Source: Actinomycetales bacterium (GTDB lineage Bacteria; Actinomycetota; Actinomycetes; Actinomycetales; Dermatophilaceae). Taken from it: a stretch of DNA of 64,000 bases. This document shows, one piece after another, positions 1-8,992 of the stretch. Location of the stretch: positions 310,001-374,000 of the forward strand of contig JADJTP010000002.1 of assembly GCA_016711095.1 (NCBI GenBank). The letters are read 5' to 3'. The position numbers and the translations under genes are program-made. Position 1 is the first letter of the stretch. Each line of letters opens with the position of its first letter. The notes below the pieces were generated by a model. The model was not told the origin of the DNA. It was given only the letters and a program-made list of their open reading frames with translations, and ran no database searches.

Positions 1-815
1 AACGCGTCGATGATTCGCATGTTGGCCTGATGCGGGAGGAAGGCGTCGAGATCATCCGGGGTGATCCCGGCGGCCTCGATGGCCTGGCGCGCGACCGGAG
101 CCATGCTCCAGACGGCCCAGCGGAACACAGACTGGCCGGCCATCCCGATCGTCGGGTGCGGCAGGCCCTGATCGCGCACTTCGAGCCATGACTTGGTCTG
201 CCTGATCGTCTCCCAATGCGACCCGTCCGACCCCCAGATCGTCGGGCCGAAGCCGGGGACGTCCGATGGGCCGACGACCGCCGCACCGGCGCCGTCGGCG
301 AAGATGAATGCGGTGCCACGGTCGGTCAGATCGGTGAAATCGGTGAGCTTCTCGACACCGATGACGACGACGAAGCGGGCGCTGCCGCCCCGGACCATGT
401 CGTTGGCCAGCGAGATGCCGTGGCAGTAGCCGGCGCACGCCGCCGAGATGTCGAAGGCGACGCAGCGCAGGCCGAGCCGGTCGGCGACGATCGGTGCTGC
501 CGCTGGGGTCTGAAACGGGTGGGTGACGGTGGAGATGATGACCGCGTCGACCTGCTCGACCCTGATGCCGGCGGCGGCGATCGCGTCCCGAGCCGCGGCC
601 TCAGACATCGACACGACGGTGTCTTCGGGGCCGGCCCAACGCCGTTGCTTGATTCCGGAGCGTTCTTGGATCCACTCGTCGGACGAGTCGATGGCCTCGA
701 CGAGCTCGGAGTTGAGCACAACTCGCTCGGGGCGGAAGCCGCCGACTCCCCAGATCCGGGCGTGGCGAGATCCGTGCGATGCCACGAGGTGGCCGGTCCC
801 CTTGGGTGCCTTCAT
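1..815 (-). CDS. fabH: 3-oxoacyl-ACP synthase III (FabH), C-terminus outside window
   Basis: Condenses acyl-CoA with malonyl-ACP to start type II fatty acid synthesis. The visible 271 residues begin MKAPKG and carry the catalytic Cys in the ISAACAGY motif (about residue 127) and the active-site His in PHQAN (about 263). The active-site Asn (GNTS motif) lies beyond the left edge. The start ATG overlaps the stop of the upstream fabD in a TGATG junction, so the two are translationally coupled. The usual actinobacterial order is regulator-fabD-fabH-acpP-fabF, so acpP and fabF are expected just outside the window. Confidence 0.93.
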   Translation of the reverse strand, partial: MKAPKGTGHLVASHGSRHARIWGVGGFRPERVVLNSELVEAIDSSDEWIQERSGIKQRRWAGPEDTVVSMSEAAARDAIAAAGIRVEQVDAVIISTVTHPFQTPAAAPIVADRLGLRCVAFDISAACAGYCHGISLANDMVRGGSARFVVVIGVEKLTDFTDLTDRGTAFIFADGAGAAVVGPSDVPGFGPTIWGSDGSHWETIRQTKSWLEVRDQGLPHPTIGMAGQSVFRWAVWSMAPVARQAIEAAGITPDDLDAFLPHQANMRIIDA

Positions 816-2005
816 CACGACGCTCCCCGCGGGGCCAAACGCAGCACGGGCTGACCGGGCGCGACCTCGTCGCCGTCGCGTACCAGCCACTGGCTCACCC
901 ATCCACCCTGCGGCGCACCGACCGGCACCTCGGCGCTGTCGCCGTGCACGTGGGCTAGGACCGCGCCACGGTCGAGGTGATCCCCGACAGCGACCGGCGC
1001 CTGTCTGAGCACACCCTTGGTCGGGGCAATGACGAAGGTCCATTCAGGGTCGGCAGCGGGGTCCGGTCGGTCGCCGTGTTCGGCCACCATCGCCCGCGCC
1101 TTCTCCAGGTCGTCGGGGGTCCGCAGCGCGAGCAACTCCACGCCTGGCATGGCGCGCTTGGCCAGACCGACAAGGGTTCCGGCCGGCGGCACTTCGATGA
1201 GCCCGGTGACCCCGAGGTCAACCATGGTCTGCATGCACAGATCCCAGCGAACCGGCGAATTCACTTGGCTGACCAGCCGATCCAGCACCTCGCGACCGGA
1301 ACGGACGATGTGCCCGTCTCGGTTGGACACCAGTCGCGTGTGGGCCTCGCGCGTCGTGATGGCCCGGGCATAGCCGGCCAGCCGCTCGACTGCCGGAGCC
1401 ATGTGGGAGGTGTGAAACGCGCCCGCGACCGGCAGCGGGACAATCCGGGCCTTGGCCGGGGGAGCGGCCGCCAACGAGGCGAGCTGCTCCAGGGTGCCGG
1501 CGGCGACGACCTGGCCGGCGGTGTTCATGTTGGCGGCTGTGAGGCCGGCGAGCTCGATCGCGGCCAGCACCTCGTCGGCGTCACCGCCGATCACGGCGCT
1601 CATACCGGTCGGCGTAACCAGGCCGGCCCTGGCCATCTGCCGGCCCCGCTCCCGGACGAAGACGAGGGCCTGCTCGGCGGTGATGACTCCGGTGGCCGCC
1701 GCGGCGGTTATCTCCCCGACGGAGTGTCCGGCGCCGACGGACACCTTGGTGAACCCTTCCGACGGCCTGGGGAAGAGCTCCAGCAGCGCCGCCAACCCGG
1801 ATGCGACGATGAGCGGCTGCGCGATCGCAGTGTCGCGGATCGTCTCGGCATCCGACTCGGTCCCGTGCTCGAGCAGATCGATCCCAGCGACCGTTGTGAA
1901 CCAGCCCATCCGGTCGCGACAGGTGTCGAGCTCAAGCCACGGGGCGAGTAGTCCGGGCGCTTGAGCCCCTTGTCCGGGGCAGACGATCGCGAGCACGGAC
2001 TCCAC
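815..2005 (-). CDS. fabD: Malonyl-CoA:ACP transacylase FabD with C-terminal lipoyl-like extension
   Basis: Transfers malonyl from CoA to ACP. PGQGAQ is near residue 10, the GHSVGE nucleophile Ser is at about 95, and the catalytic His is in GAFHTS at about 198. At 396 residues it is roughly 85 longer than a typical FabD. The extra C-terminus (about 318-396) looks like a biotinyl/lipoyl-type beta-sandwich: repeated V-x-x-GD-x-x-x-x-G-x-x-L segments and an AP-x-x-G turn, but no lysine at the usual modification point. An alternative start is the GTG at 1996 (VLAIVCPG), which matches family N-termini better. Coupled to fabH. Confidence 0.92.
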   Translation of the reverse strand: MESVLAIVCPGQGAQAPGLLAPWLELDTCRDRMGWFTTVAGIDLLEHGTESDAETIRDTAIAQPLIVASGLAALLELFPRPSEGFTKVSVGAGHSVGEITAAAATGVITAEQALVFVRERGRQMARAGLVTPTGMSAVIGGDADEVLAAIELAGLTAANMNTAGQVVAAGTLEQLASLAAAPPAKARIVPLPVAGAFHTSHMAPAVERLAGYARAITTREAHTRLVSNRDGHIVRSGREVLDRLVSQVNSPVRWDLCMQTMVDLGVTGLIEVPPAGTLVGLAKRAMPGVELLALRTPDDLEKARAMVAEHGDRPDPAADPEWTFVIAPTKGVLRQAPVAVGDHLDRGAVLAHVHGDSAEVPVGAPQGGWVSQWLVRDGDEVAPGQPVLRLAPRGAS

Positions 2006-2076
2006 TGTGTCAGCTGGCCGTGACCTTCCTGTGACCCGAATCCGACCAAGTTGCCCCGGGTGGTCTTGGAGGTTTC

Positions 2077-3339
2077 CTACAAGCCCGCCCGTATGCCGCG
2101 TGCGCTGCTTCCGCGGCCGGCGGCCGACGCCGAGCTACTCGGGTCAGCCGCGCGGGGCAGAGCCGGCCGCGCCGGCGCGGTGACGGTGCCGAGCAACGCG
2201 AGCGCGAGTGCCAGTCGGACGGCGTACGCGTCGCGGGGGTGAGCGAGGTCGTAGCCGGTGAGTTCGGCGATCCGCCCAAGGCGGTAGCGCACCGTGTTGG
2301 GATGCACGAAGAGCACCCGGGCCGCGGCCTCCAACCCGCCGGTGTCCAGATAGACGGCGGCGGTCAGACGCAAGGCGGGATGCGAGCGCAGCGGGCCGTC
2401 GATCCGGCCGACGAGCTGGCGGCGGGCGTGTTCGTCGCCGACCAGCACCCGTTCGGGGAGCAGCTCGTCGGCGAGCACCGGGCGCGGCGCCTGCGGCCAG
2501 GCCGGCGCGGCCGCGAGACCGCTGAGGGCCGCGCGGGCCGATCGACCCGCCGCGAAGAGGTGCGGCACCGTCGGTCCGACGACGATCGGCCCGTCGCCGA
2601 AGTGATCGGCGATGGCCGTGACGACCGTGTCGGGCTGGGTCGTTCCGCCCAGGACGATCACGAGGCGTTGGCGCTGGACCGCGGCCAGCACCTCGACCCC
2701 GCGGCGCGCCGCGACCCGGCGAATCGCCTCGACGACCGACGTCGCAGTGCCTGACGGCGTTCGGCCGGCGACCACAGTTACGTCGGAGACCGAGCCCCAG
2801 CCGAGGGCGGTGGCTCGCGACTGCATCGAGTCGTCGGCCTCGCCGCGCAGCACGGCGTCGATGACGAGAGCCTCCAGCCGGGCGTCCCAGGCTCCCCGAG
2901 CCTCGGCCGCCCGGGCATAGACCTCCGCGGCGGCGAATGCGAGCTCCCGCGAATAGCGCAGCACGCCCTCGCGGACCGCCTGCTCGTCGCCGGGCCGGGC
3001 GAGAGTATCGACCTCGTCTTCCACGACATCGACGACGCTGCGGATGAGGTCGAGGGTTTGGCGCAGGGTGATGGCCGCGGTGAGCTCGCGGGGCGCCGTG
3101 CCGAAAACCTCGGCAGTGACGGGGGTGGTGCCGTCCTCGTCGGCGAGCCACCCGACGAACGCGGCGATGCCCGCCTGGGCGACCAGGCCCACCCAGGAGC
3201 GTTCGTCGGGGGGCAGCTCGCGATACCACTCGTGCGAGGCGTCGATCCGGCGCAGGGCCGCATTCGACAGCTGGCCGGCGCTGCGCTCGATGGCGCGCCG
3301 CGTCTCGGCCCCGGGCCGCCGGGCTCGCGCGTCACTCAC
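2077..3339 (-). CDS. PucR/CdaR-type transcriptional regulator, FasR-like
   Basis: This 420-residue protein has a C-terminal PucR-type helix-turn-helix (about 345-385, around FVHPNTVRYRLGRI) and a GGDEF-like/CdaR middle region. It lies directly upstream of and co-oriented with fabD-fabH. In Streptomyces the same position is held by FasR (SCO2386 type), an activator of the fab operon, so control of fatty acid synthesis is the likely role; this is inference from position and family. The C-terminal tail (about 390-420) is low-complexity Ala/Ser. The start GTG is supported by TAGGAT 6 nt upstream, suggesting a leaderless transcript. Confidence 0.82.
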   Translation of the reverse strand: MSDARARRPGAETRRAIERSAGQLSNAALRRIDASHEWYRELPPDERSWVGLVAQAGIAAFVGWLADEDGTTPVTAEVFGTAPRELTAAITLRQTLDLIRSVVDVVEDEVDTLARPGDEQAVREGVLRYSRELAFAAAEVYARAAEARGAWDARLEALVIDAVLRGEADDSMQSRATALGWGSVSDVTVVAGRTPSGTATSVVEAIRRVAARRGVEVLAAVQRQRLVIVLGGTTQPDTVVTAIADHFGDGPIVVGPTVPHLFAAGRSARAALSGLAAAPAWPQAPRPVLADELLPERVLVGDEHARRQLVGRIDGPLRSHPALRLTAAVYLDTGGLEAAARVLFVHPNTVRYRLGRIAELTGYDLAHPRDAYAVRLALALALLGTVTAPARPALPRAADPSSSASAAGRGSSARGIRAGL

Positions 3340-3345
3340 CCAGGC

Positions 3346-3351
3346 ATCCTA
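3346..3351 (-). promoter_or_regulatory. -10 element, leaderless start of the FasR-like gene
   Basis: TAGGAT on the minus strand lies exactly 6 nt before the GTG at 3339. Confidence 0.5.
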
Positions 3352-3443
3352 TTTGTATGCCGCCCACAAACGTCCCGCTCGACCCGTCACGAGGATCGAC
3401 GACCAACTGCGTCCACGCCGACGTCCGCGCAGGCAGCGGACGG

Positions 3444-4877
3444 TCAGTCGGTGCCCGACTCCATGGCAGCCCGGTCGAGGGTCTCGACGTCGCCATCGTC
3501 GACGAGCCCGGGGTTGGCCGCGATCGCACCCGCACCGCCGGGCTCCATCCGGCCGATGAGTCGCGCGGCGCCCAGCAGGTCGCCACCGAGCAACTGGCCC
3601 TGCGCGGCATACAGCTCGAGCTTGGCGCGAGTGTCGGCGATGTCGAGGTTGCGCATGGTGAGCTGACCGATGCGGTCGACCGGTCCGAACGCTGCGTCCT
3701 CAGTGCGCTCCATCGACAGCCTGTCGGGGTGATAGGAGAAGGCGGGGCCGCGGGTGTCGATGATCGAGTAGTCGTCACCTCGGCGAAGTCGCAGGGTGAC
3801 CTCGCCGGTCACGGCGGAGGCGACCCACCGCTGCAGCGCCTCGCGGAGCATCAGTGATTGTGGGTCGAACCAGCGGCCTTCATAGAGCAGCCGACCGAGC
3901 CGGCGACCCTCGATGTGGTAGTTGGCGATGGTGTCTTCGTTGTGAATGGCCGAGAGCAAGCGCTCATAGGCAATGAAGAGCAAGGCCATGCCTGGCGCCT
4001 CGTAGATCCCGCGGCTCTTGGCCTCGATGATCCGGTTCTCGATCTGGTCGGCCATCCCGAGACCGTGCCGTCCGCCGATCGCGTTGGCCTCATGAACCAG
4101 GGCCACCGCGTCGTCGAAGGACTGGCCGTTGATCGCCACCGGCCGGCCCTGCGCGAACTTCAGCGTGACGTCCTCGGAGTCGACGGCGACGGCGGGGTCC
4201 CAGAAACGCACCCCCATGATCGGCTCGACGATCTCGATCGAGGCGTCGAGGTGCTCGAGTCGCTTGGCCTCGTGGGTGGCGCCCCAGATGTTGGCGTCGG
4301 TCGAATAGGCCTTCTCGACGGAGTCCCGATAGGGCAAGCCGTGCGCGGCCATCCACTGGGACATCTCGGTGCGCCCGCCGAGCTCGGCGACGAAATCGGC
4401 GTCGAGCCACGGCTTGTAGATCTGCAGATGGGGGTTGGCGATGAGGCCGTAGCGGTAGAACCGCTCGATGTCATTGCCCTTGTAGGTCGACCCGTCGCCC
4501 CAGATGTCGACGCTGTCTTCGCGCATGGCCCGCACGAGCAGGGTGCCGGTCACGGCCCGCCCCAGCGGGGTGGTGTTGAAGTACTGCTTGCCGCCCGAGC
4601 GGATGTGGAACGCTCCGCAGGCGATCGCGCTCAGACCCTCCTCGACGAGGGCGGCCTTGCAGTCGACCAACCGCGACAACTCCGCCCCGTATGCCGCCGC
4701 GCGGCCAGGAACCGACTCGATCTCGGGTTCGTCGTACTGCCCGATGTCAGCGGTATAGGTGCACGGGATGGCGCCCTTGTCGCGCATCCAGCCGACGGCC
4801 ACCGAGGTGTCCAGTCCGCCAGAGAAGGCGATGCCGACGCGCTGGCCGACGGGCAGTGAGGTGAGGACCTTGGACAC
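3444..4877 (-). CDS. argG: Argininosuccinate synthase, E. coli-type
   Basis: Joins citrulline and aspartate with ATP to make argininosuccinate in arginine synthesis. 477 residues from the GTG at 4877. The PP-loop motif FSGGLDTS is at 18-25, and long blocks match the E. coli-type enzyme (GDGSTYKGNDIERFYRYG, SRGIYEAPGMALL). Most actinobacteria carry a shorter ArgG inside an arg cluster; this stand-alone gene is the longer subfamily. The reading frame extends upstream to 5144, but a -10 hexamer and an ARG-box-like palindrome just upstream fix the GTG as the start of a leaderless mRNA. Confidence 0.95.
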   Translation of the reverse strand: MSKVLTSLPVGQRVGIAFSGGLDTSVAVGWMRDKGAIPCTYTADIGQYDEPEIESVPGRAAAYGAELSRLVDCKAALVEEGLSAIACGAFHIRSGGKQYFNTTPLGRAVTGTLLVRAMREDSVDIWGDGSTYKGNDIERFYRYGLIANPHLQIYKPWLDADFVAELGGRTEMSQWMAAHGLPYRDSVEKAYSTDANIWGATHEAKRLEHLDASIEIVEPIMGVRFWDPAVAVDSEDVTLKFAQGRPVAINGQSFDDAVALVHEANAIGGRHGLGMADQIENRIIEAKSRGIYEAPGMALLFIAYERLLSAIHNEDTIANYHIEGRRLGRLLYEGRWFDPQSLMLREALQRWVASAVTGEVTLRLRRGDDYSIIDTRGPAFSYHPDRLSMERTEDAAFGPVDRIGQLTMRNLDIADTRAKLELYAAQGQLLGGDLLGAARLIGRMEPGGAGAIAANPGLVDDGDVETLDRAAMESGTD

Positions 4878-4884
4878 GGCTGCA

Positions 4885-4913
4885 ACTATATGCAGTGGCA
4901 TGCATAAGCCCAA
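4885..4913 (-). promoter_or_regulatory. argG promoter (leaderless)
   Basis: On the minus strand, -35 TTGGGC (4913-4908), a 17-nt spacer and -10 TATAGT (4890-4885) are followed 7 nt later by the GTG start. No Shine-Dalgarno can fit, so transcription probably starts at or next to the start codon. Confidence 0.65.
4889..4906. promoter_or_regulatory. ARG-box-like operator of argG
   Basis: An 18-bp palindrome TATGCAGTGGCATGCATA has perfect 6-bp arms (TATGCA/TGCATA) around a 6-bp centre. Length and TG-x-A-T half-sites match the ArgR/AhrC ARG-box layout. It overlaps the -10 and the spacer of the argG promoter, the expected place for an arginine-responsive repressor. Confidence 0.6.
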
Positions 4914-5088
4914 ATCCCGCCAGACGGGGTCCAGCCCCCGGGCCCGGCCGGGCGTGAGCCATCTCGGCGGGGTGCGGTCGCCCTTGACGGTATGCCGGTC
5001 TAGGCTCGGCCAAAGGCGACCGCGCCGGCGAGGTCGCGGCCGGTCACGGAGGTGTGGGGTGGGCACAACTAGGGGCGGGGGGGACCCG

Positions 5089-5914
5089 ATGCACAAGCGC
5101 TTCGCTGTGCTCATCGATGCCGACAACGCCAGCGCGGCGGTCATCGAGCCTGTTCTGGCGGAGGTCGCCCGGTTTGGGGAGGCGACGGTGCGAAGGATCT
5201 ATGGCGATTTCACCTCGCCGACTAGCGCCGGCTGGCGCGAAGTTCTGCAACGAAACGCGATCAAACCCGTCCAGCAGTTCGCCTACTCCAAGGGAAAGAA
5301 CGCGACCGACATTTCGCTCGTCATCGACGCGATGGACCTGCTCTATACCGGGCGCTTCGACGGGTTCTGCCTCGTGACCAGTGACAGCGACTTCACGGGT
5401 TTGACTCTGCGGCTGCGTGAAGCGGGTCTCGAAGTCTATGGATTCGGTGAGCAGAAGACGCCGGAGGCGTTCCGCAACGCGTGTCATCGCTTCGTCTTCA
5501 CCGAAGTGCTCGCTGGCGCCCATCGACCCGATGTCGACCGCCTGCCGACGGCCGCACAGCCGACCGCCCCTCAGCGACGGCCCCTCAGCGGCCCCTCAGC
5601 CGACGGCCCCTCAGCCGACGGCCCCTCAGCCGACGGCCGCTCAGGCCAAACTCGTGCCTCCACGACCGCAGTTCCGCGCGCTGCCGCGGGAATTCCTCTT
5701 GGAGGCGCTCGCGCAGTCGGCCGATGACACCGGCTGGGCACAGCTGAGCACGTTCGGCAGCTACCTCACCAAGCTCCAACCGGACTTCGACGCGCGTCTC
5801 TACGGACACGCCAAACTGTCAGCCCTCGTCAAAGCCAGCCCGACGATCTTTCGGGTCCAGGAGCGCAAGGGCACGGGCGGGCATCGCCATATCGTGGTAG
5901 CGGCGGCTCGGTGA
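5089..5914 (+). pseudogene. NYN-domain / LOTUS (OST-HTH) RNA-binding protein, frameshifted
   Basis: An N-terminal NYN (PIN-like) nuclease domain starts MHKRFAVLIDADN and contains the acidic SDSDFTGL motif; it reads in one frame from 5089. A C-terminal LOTUS/OST-HTH domain (FLLEALAQS through FRVQERKGTGGHRHIVV) reads in another frame to 5914. The switch falls in a Pro/Thr/Ala/Gln linker encoded by 15-bp tandem repeats at 5567-5636. Two of the five units are short (14 and 11 nt, a loss of 5 nt), which exactly accounts for the frame change. With the frames joined the protein would be about 277 residues. NYN-LOTUS proteins are thought to bind or cut RNA; the target is unknown. It could be real inactivation, phase variation, or a sequencing error. 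A run of G residues upstream could serve as the ribosome site. Confidence 0.75.
5567..5636 (+). repeat. 15-bp tandem repeats in the NYN-LOTUS linker
   Basis: Five units based on CCCCTCAGCCGACGG: 5567-5580 (14 nt), 5581-5591 (11 nt), then three perfect units 5592-5606, 5607-5621 and 5622-5636. Each full unit encodes PTAPQ in the ancestral frame. The two short units cause the frameshift. Confidence 0.9.
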
Positions 5915-5920
5915 GCGCCC

Positions 5921-5945
5921 TGTGCTCGCCACGTGGGCGAGCACA
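5921..5945. terminator. Bidirectional hairpin between the NYN gene and aceE
   Basis: A perfect 10-bp stem TGTGCTCGCC / GGCGAGCACA with a 5-nt loop lies between two convergent genes. No U-tract is visible. Confidence 0.6.
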
Positions 5946-5964
5946 CGGCATACGCCAAGAGCGG

Positions 5965-8763
5965 TCAGCCAGACTCGCCACCGGCATTGCCCGATGCCCC
6001 AGCCTGGACGTCGAGCAGCTGGTACTTCTCGGCGGCCTTGCGGGCGAACTTCTTGGGAACGTCTCCACGCGCGGCAAGCAGTTGCAGCGTGCGCACGGCG
6101 ACGGACGGCCCGTCGATGTGGAAGAACCGACGCGCGGCCTGACGAGTGTCAGAGAAGCCGAACCCGTCCGCGCCGAGCGATGCAAACTCGTTCGGCACCC
6201 AGGGCCCGATCTGGTCCTGGACCTGGCGCATGTAGTCGGACACCGCGACCACCGGTCCGGGCGCGTCGGCGAGCTGCTGGGTCACAAACGGCACCCTGGC
6301 CGGCTCGTCGGGGTGCAGGAACGCGTGCTGGTCGCAGGACATCCCGTCGCGGCGAAGCTCGCTCCATGAGGTGACCGACCAGACGTCGGCCGCTACCCCC
6401 CAATCGTCAGCGAGCAACTGCTGCGCTTCCAGAACCCAGGGGACGCCCACGCCCGAGGCGAGTAGCTGAGCGCGGGCGGGCTCGGTCGTCCACCCGGTCG
6501 TGTCGGCCGCGCGCAGCCGATACATGCCGCGCACGACACCCTCGGCGTCCAGGCCCTGCGGCTCGGGCGGTTGGATGTTCGGCTCGTTGTAGAGGGTGAG
6601 GTAGTAGATGACATCGCGGCTGCGGCCGTCGGGCCCGGTGTCGGTGGTGCCGCCGGGACCGTACATCCGCTGCAGGCCGTCGCGCATGAGGTGGGCGATC
6701 TCGTACGCGAAGGCGGGATCATAAGCCACGACCGCCGGGTTGGTCGCCGCAAGCAGCGGAGACTGGCCGTCGGCGTGTTGCAAACCCTCGCCGGTCAGCG
6801 TCGTGCGCCCGGCGGTCGCGCCCATGAGGAAGCCCCTGGACATCTGGTCGGCGGCCGCCCACATCGAGTCACCGGTCCGCTGGAAGCCGAACATCGAATA
6901 GAAGACATAGATCGGGATCATCGGCTGCCCGTGCGTGCTGTATGCCGTGCCGGCTGCGGTGAACGCCGCGAGGGAGCCGGCCTCGTTGATTCCCAGGTGC
7001 AGGATCTGGCCCTGCTCGGACTCTCGATAGGCGAGCATCAGGTCGTGGTCGACGGGGGTGTAACGCTGACCGCTGGGGTTGTAGATCTTGATCGTCGGGA
7101 AGAACGAGTCCATCCCGAAGGTCCGCGCCTCGTCGGGGATGATCGGAACGATCCGCCGGCCGAACTCCTTGTCGCGCATCAGGTCCTTGAGCAGACGCAC
7201 GAAGGCCATCGTGGTGGCGACGGCCTGCTTGCCCGATCCCTTGCGGGTGGCCGCATAGGCGTCGACGTCCGGCAGCGAAAGCGGCTCGTGGACGACCCGT
7301 CGTGACGGGATCGGGCCGCCGAGTTCGGCGCGCCGCTCGAGCATGTAGTTGAGCGCCGGGTCGCTCGGGTCGGGACGGAAATAGGGGGGGCGGTAGGGGT
7401 CGGCGTCGAGCTGGGCATCGGTGATCGGGATGCGAAGCAGGTCGCGGAAGCCCTTGAGGTCCTCGAGGGTGAGCTTCTTCATCTGGTGCGTTGCGTTGCG
7501 GCCGGCGAAATGAGAGCCCAGCGTGAAGCCCTTGATCGTCTTGGCCAGGATGACCGTTGGCTGACCCGTGTGCTCCATCGCCGCACGGTAGGCGGCATAC
7601 ACCTTGCGGTAGTCATGGCCACCGCGGCGCAGTTGCGACCAGATCTGCTCGTCGGTCCAGTTGTCGACCATCTTGCGGGTGCGTGGGTCGCGCCAGAAGA
7701 ACTTCTCCCGCACGTACTTCCCGTCGTTGGCCCGGAAGGTCTGATAGTCGCCGTCGGAGGTCTGGTTCATGATGTTGGCCAGCGCGCCGTCGCGGTCGGC
7801 GGCCAGCAGCGGGTCCCAGCCGCGCCCCCAGACCACCTTGATGACGTTCCAGCCCGCGCCGCGGAAGAACGCCTCCAGCTCCTGGATGATCTTGCCGTTG
7901 CCGCGCACCGGGCCGTCGAGCCGCTGCAGGTTGCAGTTGACGACGAAGGTGAGGTTGTCCAGCTCTTCGTTGGCCGCCCACTGCAGCGCGCCGCGGGACT
8001 CGACCTCGTCCATCTCGCCGTCACCGAGGAAGGCCCAGACGTGCTGCTGGCTGGTGTCCTTGATACCGCGGTTGCTCAGGTAGCGGTTGAACTGGGCCTG
8101 ATAGATGGCGTTCATCGGGCCCAGGCCCATCGACACCGTGGGGAACTGCCAGAAACCGGGCATGAGCCGAGGATGGGGATAGGACGACAGCGCCCGGATC
8201 CGCCCGTTGACGATGTGCGACTTCTCCTGCCGGAAGCCGTCGAGGTCGTCCTCGTCCAGCACGCCCTCCAGGAAGGCCCGCGAATACATGCCCGGGGCTG
8301 CGTGCCCCTGGAAGAAGATCTGATCGCCCCCGCCGGGGTGGTCCTGGCCGCGGAAGAAGTGGTTCATCCCGACCTCATAGAGGGTTGCCGCCGAGGCATA
8401 GGACGAGATGTGACCGCCGACGCCTATCCCCGGCCGTTGGGCCCGGTGGACCATGATCGCGGCGTTCCAGCGGATCCAGCGGCGATAGGCCCGCTCAAGA
8501 TCCTCGTCGCCGGGAAACCACGGCTCGCGTTCGGGCGGGATCGTGTTGATGTAGTCCGTCGCCGTGAGCGAGGGCACCCCGACCTGCTGAGCGCGGGCGT
8601 GCGCGAGGATCTGCAGCATGAGATAGCGCGCCCGGGTCCGGCCCTGATCGTCGATCACTCCCTGCAACGAGTCCAGCCATTCCTGGGTCTCCTCAGGGTC
8701 GGTGTCCGGCAGTTGGCTCGGTATGCCGTTGAGGATCGGTCCGGTGTGGCGGCGACCTGTCAC
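5965..8763 (-). CDS. aceE: Pyruvate dehydrogenase E1 component, homodimeric
   Basis: Thiamine-diphosphate-dependent decarboxylation of pyruvate as E1 of the pyruvate dehydrogenase complex. 932 residues, normal for AceE. The ThDP motif begins GDGEMDE and ends about 30 residues later at NCN. Other blocks are ISSYASAATLYEVGMNHFF and HQMKKLTLEDLKGFRDLL. The GTG start at 8763 follows AAAGGAG. No E2/E3 genes are adjacent, as is usual in actinobacteria. The last residues are Gly/Ala/Ser-rich. Confidence 0.97.
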   Translation of the reverse strand: MTGRRHTGPILNGIPSQLPDTDPEETQEWLDSLQGVIDDQGRTRARYLMLQILAHARAQQVGVPSLTATDYINTIPPEREPWFPGDEDLERAYRRWIRWNAAIMVHRAQRPGIGVGGHISSYASAATLYEVGMNHFFRGQDHPGGGDQIFFQGHAAPGMYSRAFLEGVLDEDDLDGFRQEKSHIVNGRIRALSSYPHPRLMPGFWQFPTVSMGLGPMNAIYQAQFNRYLSNRGIKDTSQQHVWAFLGDGEMDEVESRGALQWAANEELDNLTFVVNCNLQRLDGPVRGNGKIIQELEAFFRGAGWNVIKVVWGRGWDPLLAADRDGALANIMNQTSDGDYQTFRANDGKYVREKFFWRDPRTRKMVDNWTDEQIWSQLRRGGHDYRKVYAAYRAAMEHTGQPTVILAKTIKGFTLGSHFAGRNATHQMKKLTLEDLKGFRDLLRIPITDAQLDADPYRPPYFRPDPSDPALNYMLERRAELGGPIPSRRVVHEPLSLPDVDAYAATRKGSGKQAVATTMAFVRLLKDLMRDKEFGRRIVPIIPDEARTFGMDSFFPTIKIYNPSGQRYTPVDHDLMLAYRESEQGQILHLGINEAGSLAAFTAAGTAYSTHGQPMIPIYVFYSMFGFQRTGDSMWAAADQMSRGFLMGATAGRTTLTGEGLQHADGQSPLLAATNPAVVAYDPAFAYEIAHLMRDGLQRMYGPGGTTDTGPDGRSRDVIYYLTLYNEPNIQPPEPQGLDAEGVVRGMYRLRAADTTGWTTEPARAQLLASGVGVPWVLEAQQLLADDWGVAADVWSVTSWSELRRDGMSCDQHAFLHPDEPARVPFVTQQLADAPGPVVAVSDYMRQVQDQIGPWVPNEFASLGADGFGFSDTRQAARRFFHIDGPSVAVRTLQLLAARGDVPKKFARKAAEKYQLLDVQAGASGNAGGESG

Positions 8764-8986
8764 GGGGATGCTCCTTTGGTGCTGGCGTCTAGCCGGCGTA
8801 GGGGGCGCGGGTGGCGGATATACCCATCCTGCACCCGAATGAGTCCTAGGTCACACTCCGTCCGGTTCGTGCCTGAACCTCAGCGGCATACGTGAGCGTT
8901 CCCACACCTGCAGAGGGCCTTCGTCGGGCAGACTTAGCCATGGGAGTGCCGACCCGTCCCGGGCGGCGTGTCGAGGAAGAGGGGAG
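8764..8986. other. Divergent intergenic region aceE / DUF3052
   Basis: This 220-bp region carries the aceE ribosome site (AAAGGAG just upstream of 8763), one reverse-strand octamer copy at 8884-8891 and presumably both promoters. I see no RNA gene or ORF here. Confidence 0.4.
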
Positions 8987-8992
8987 TTGGCG

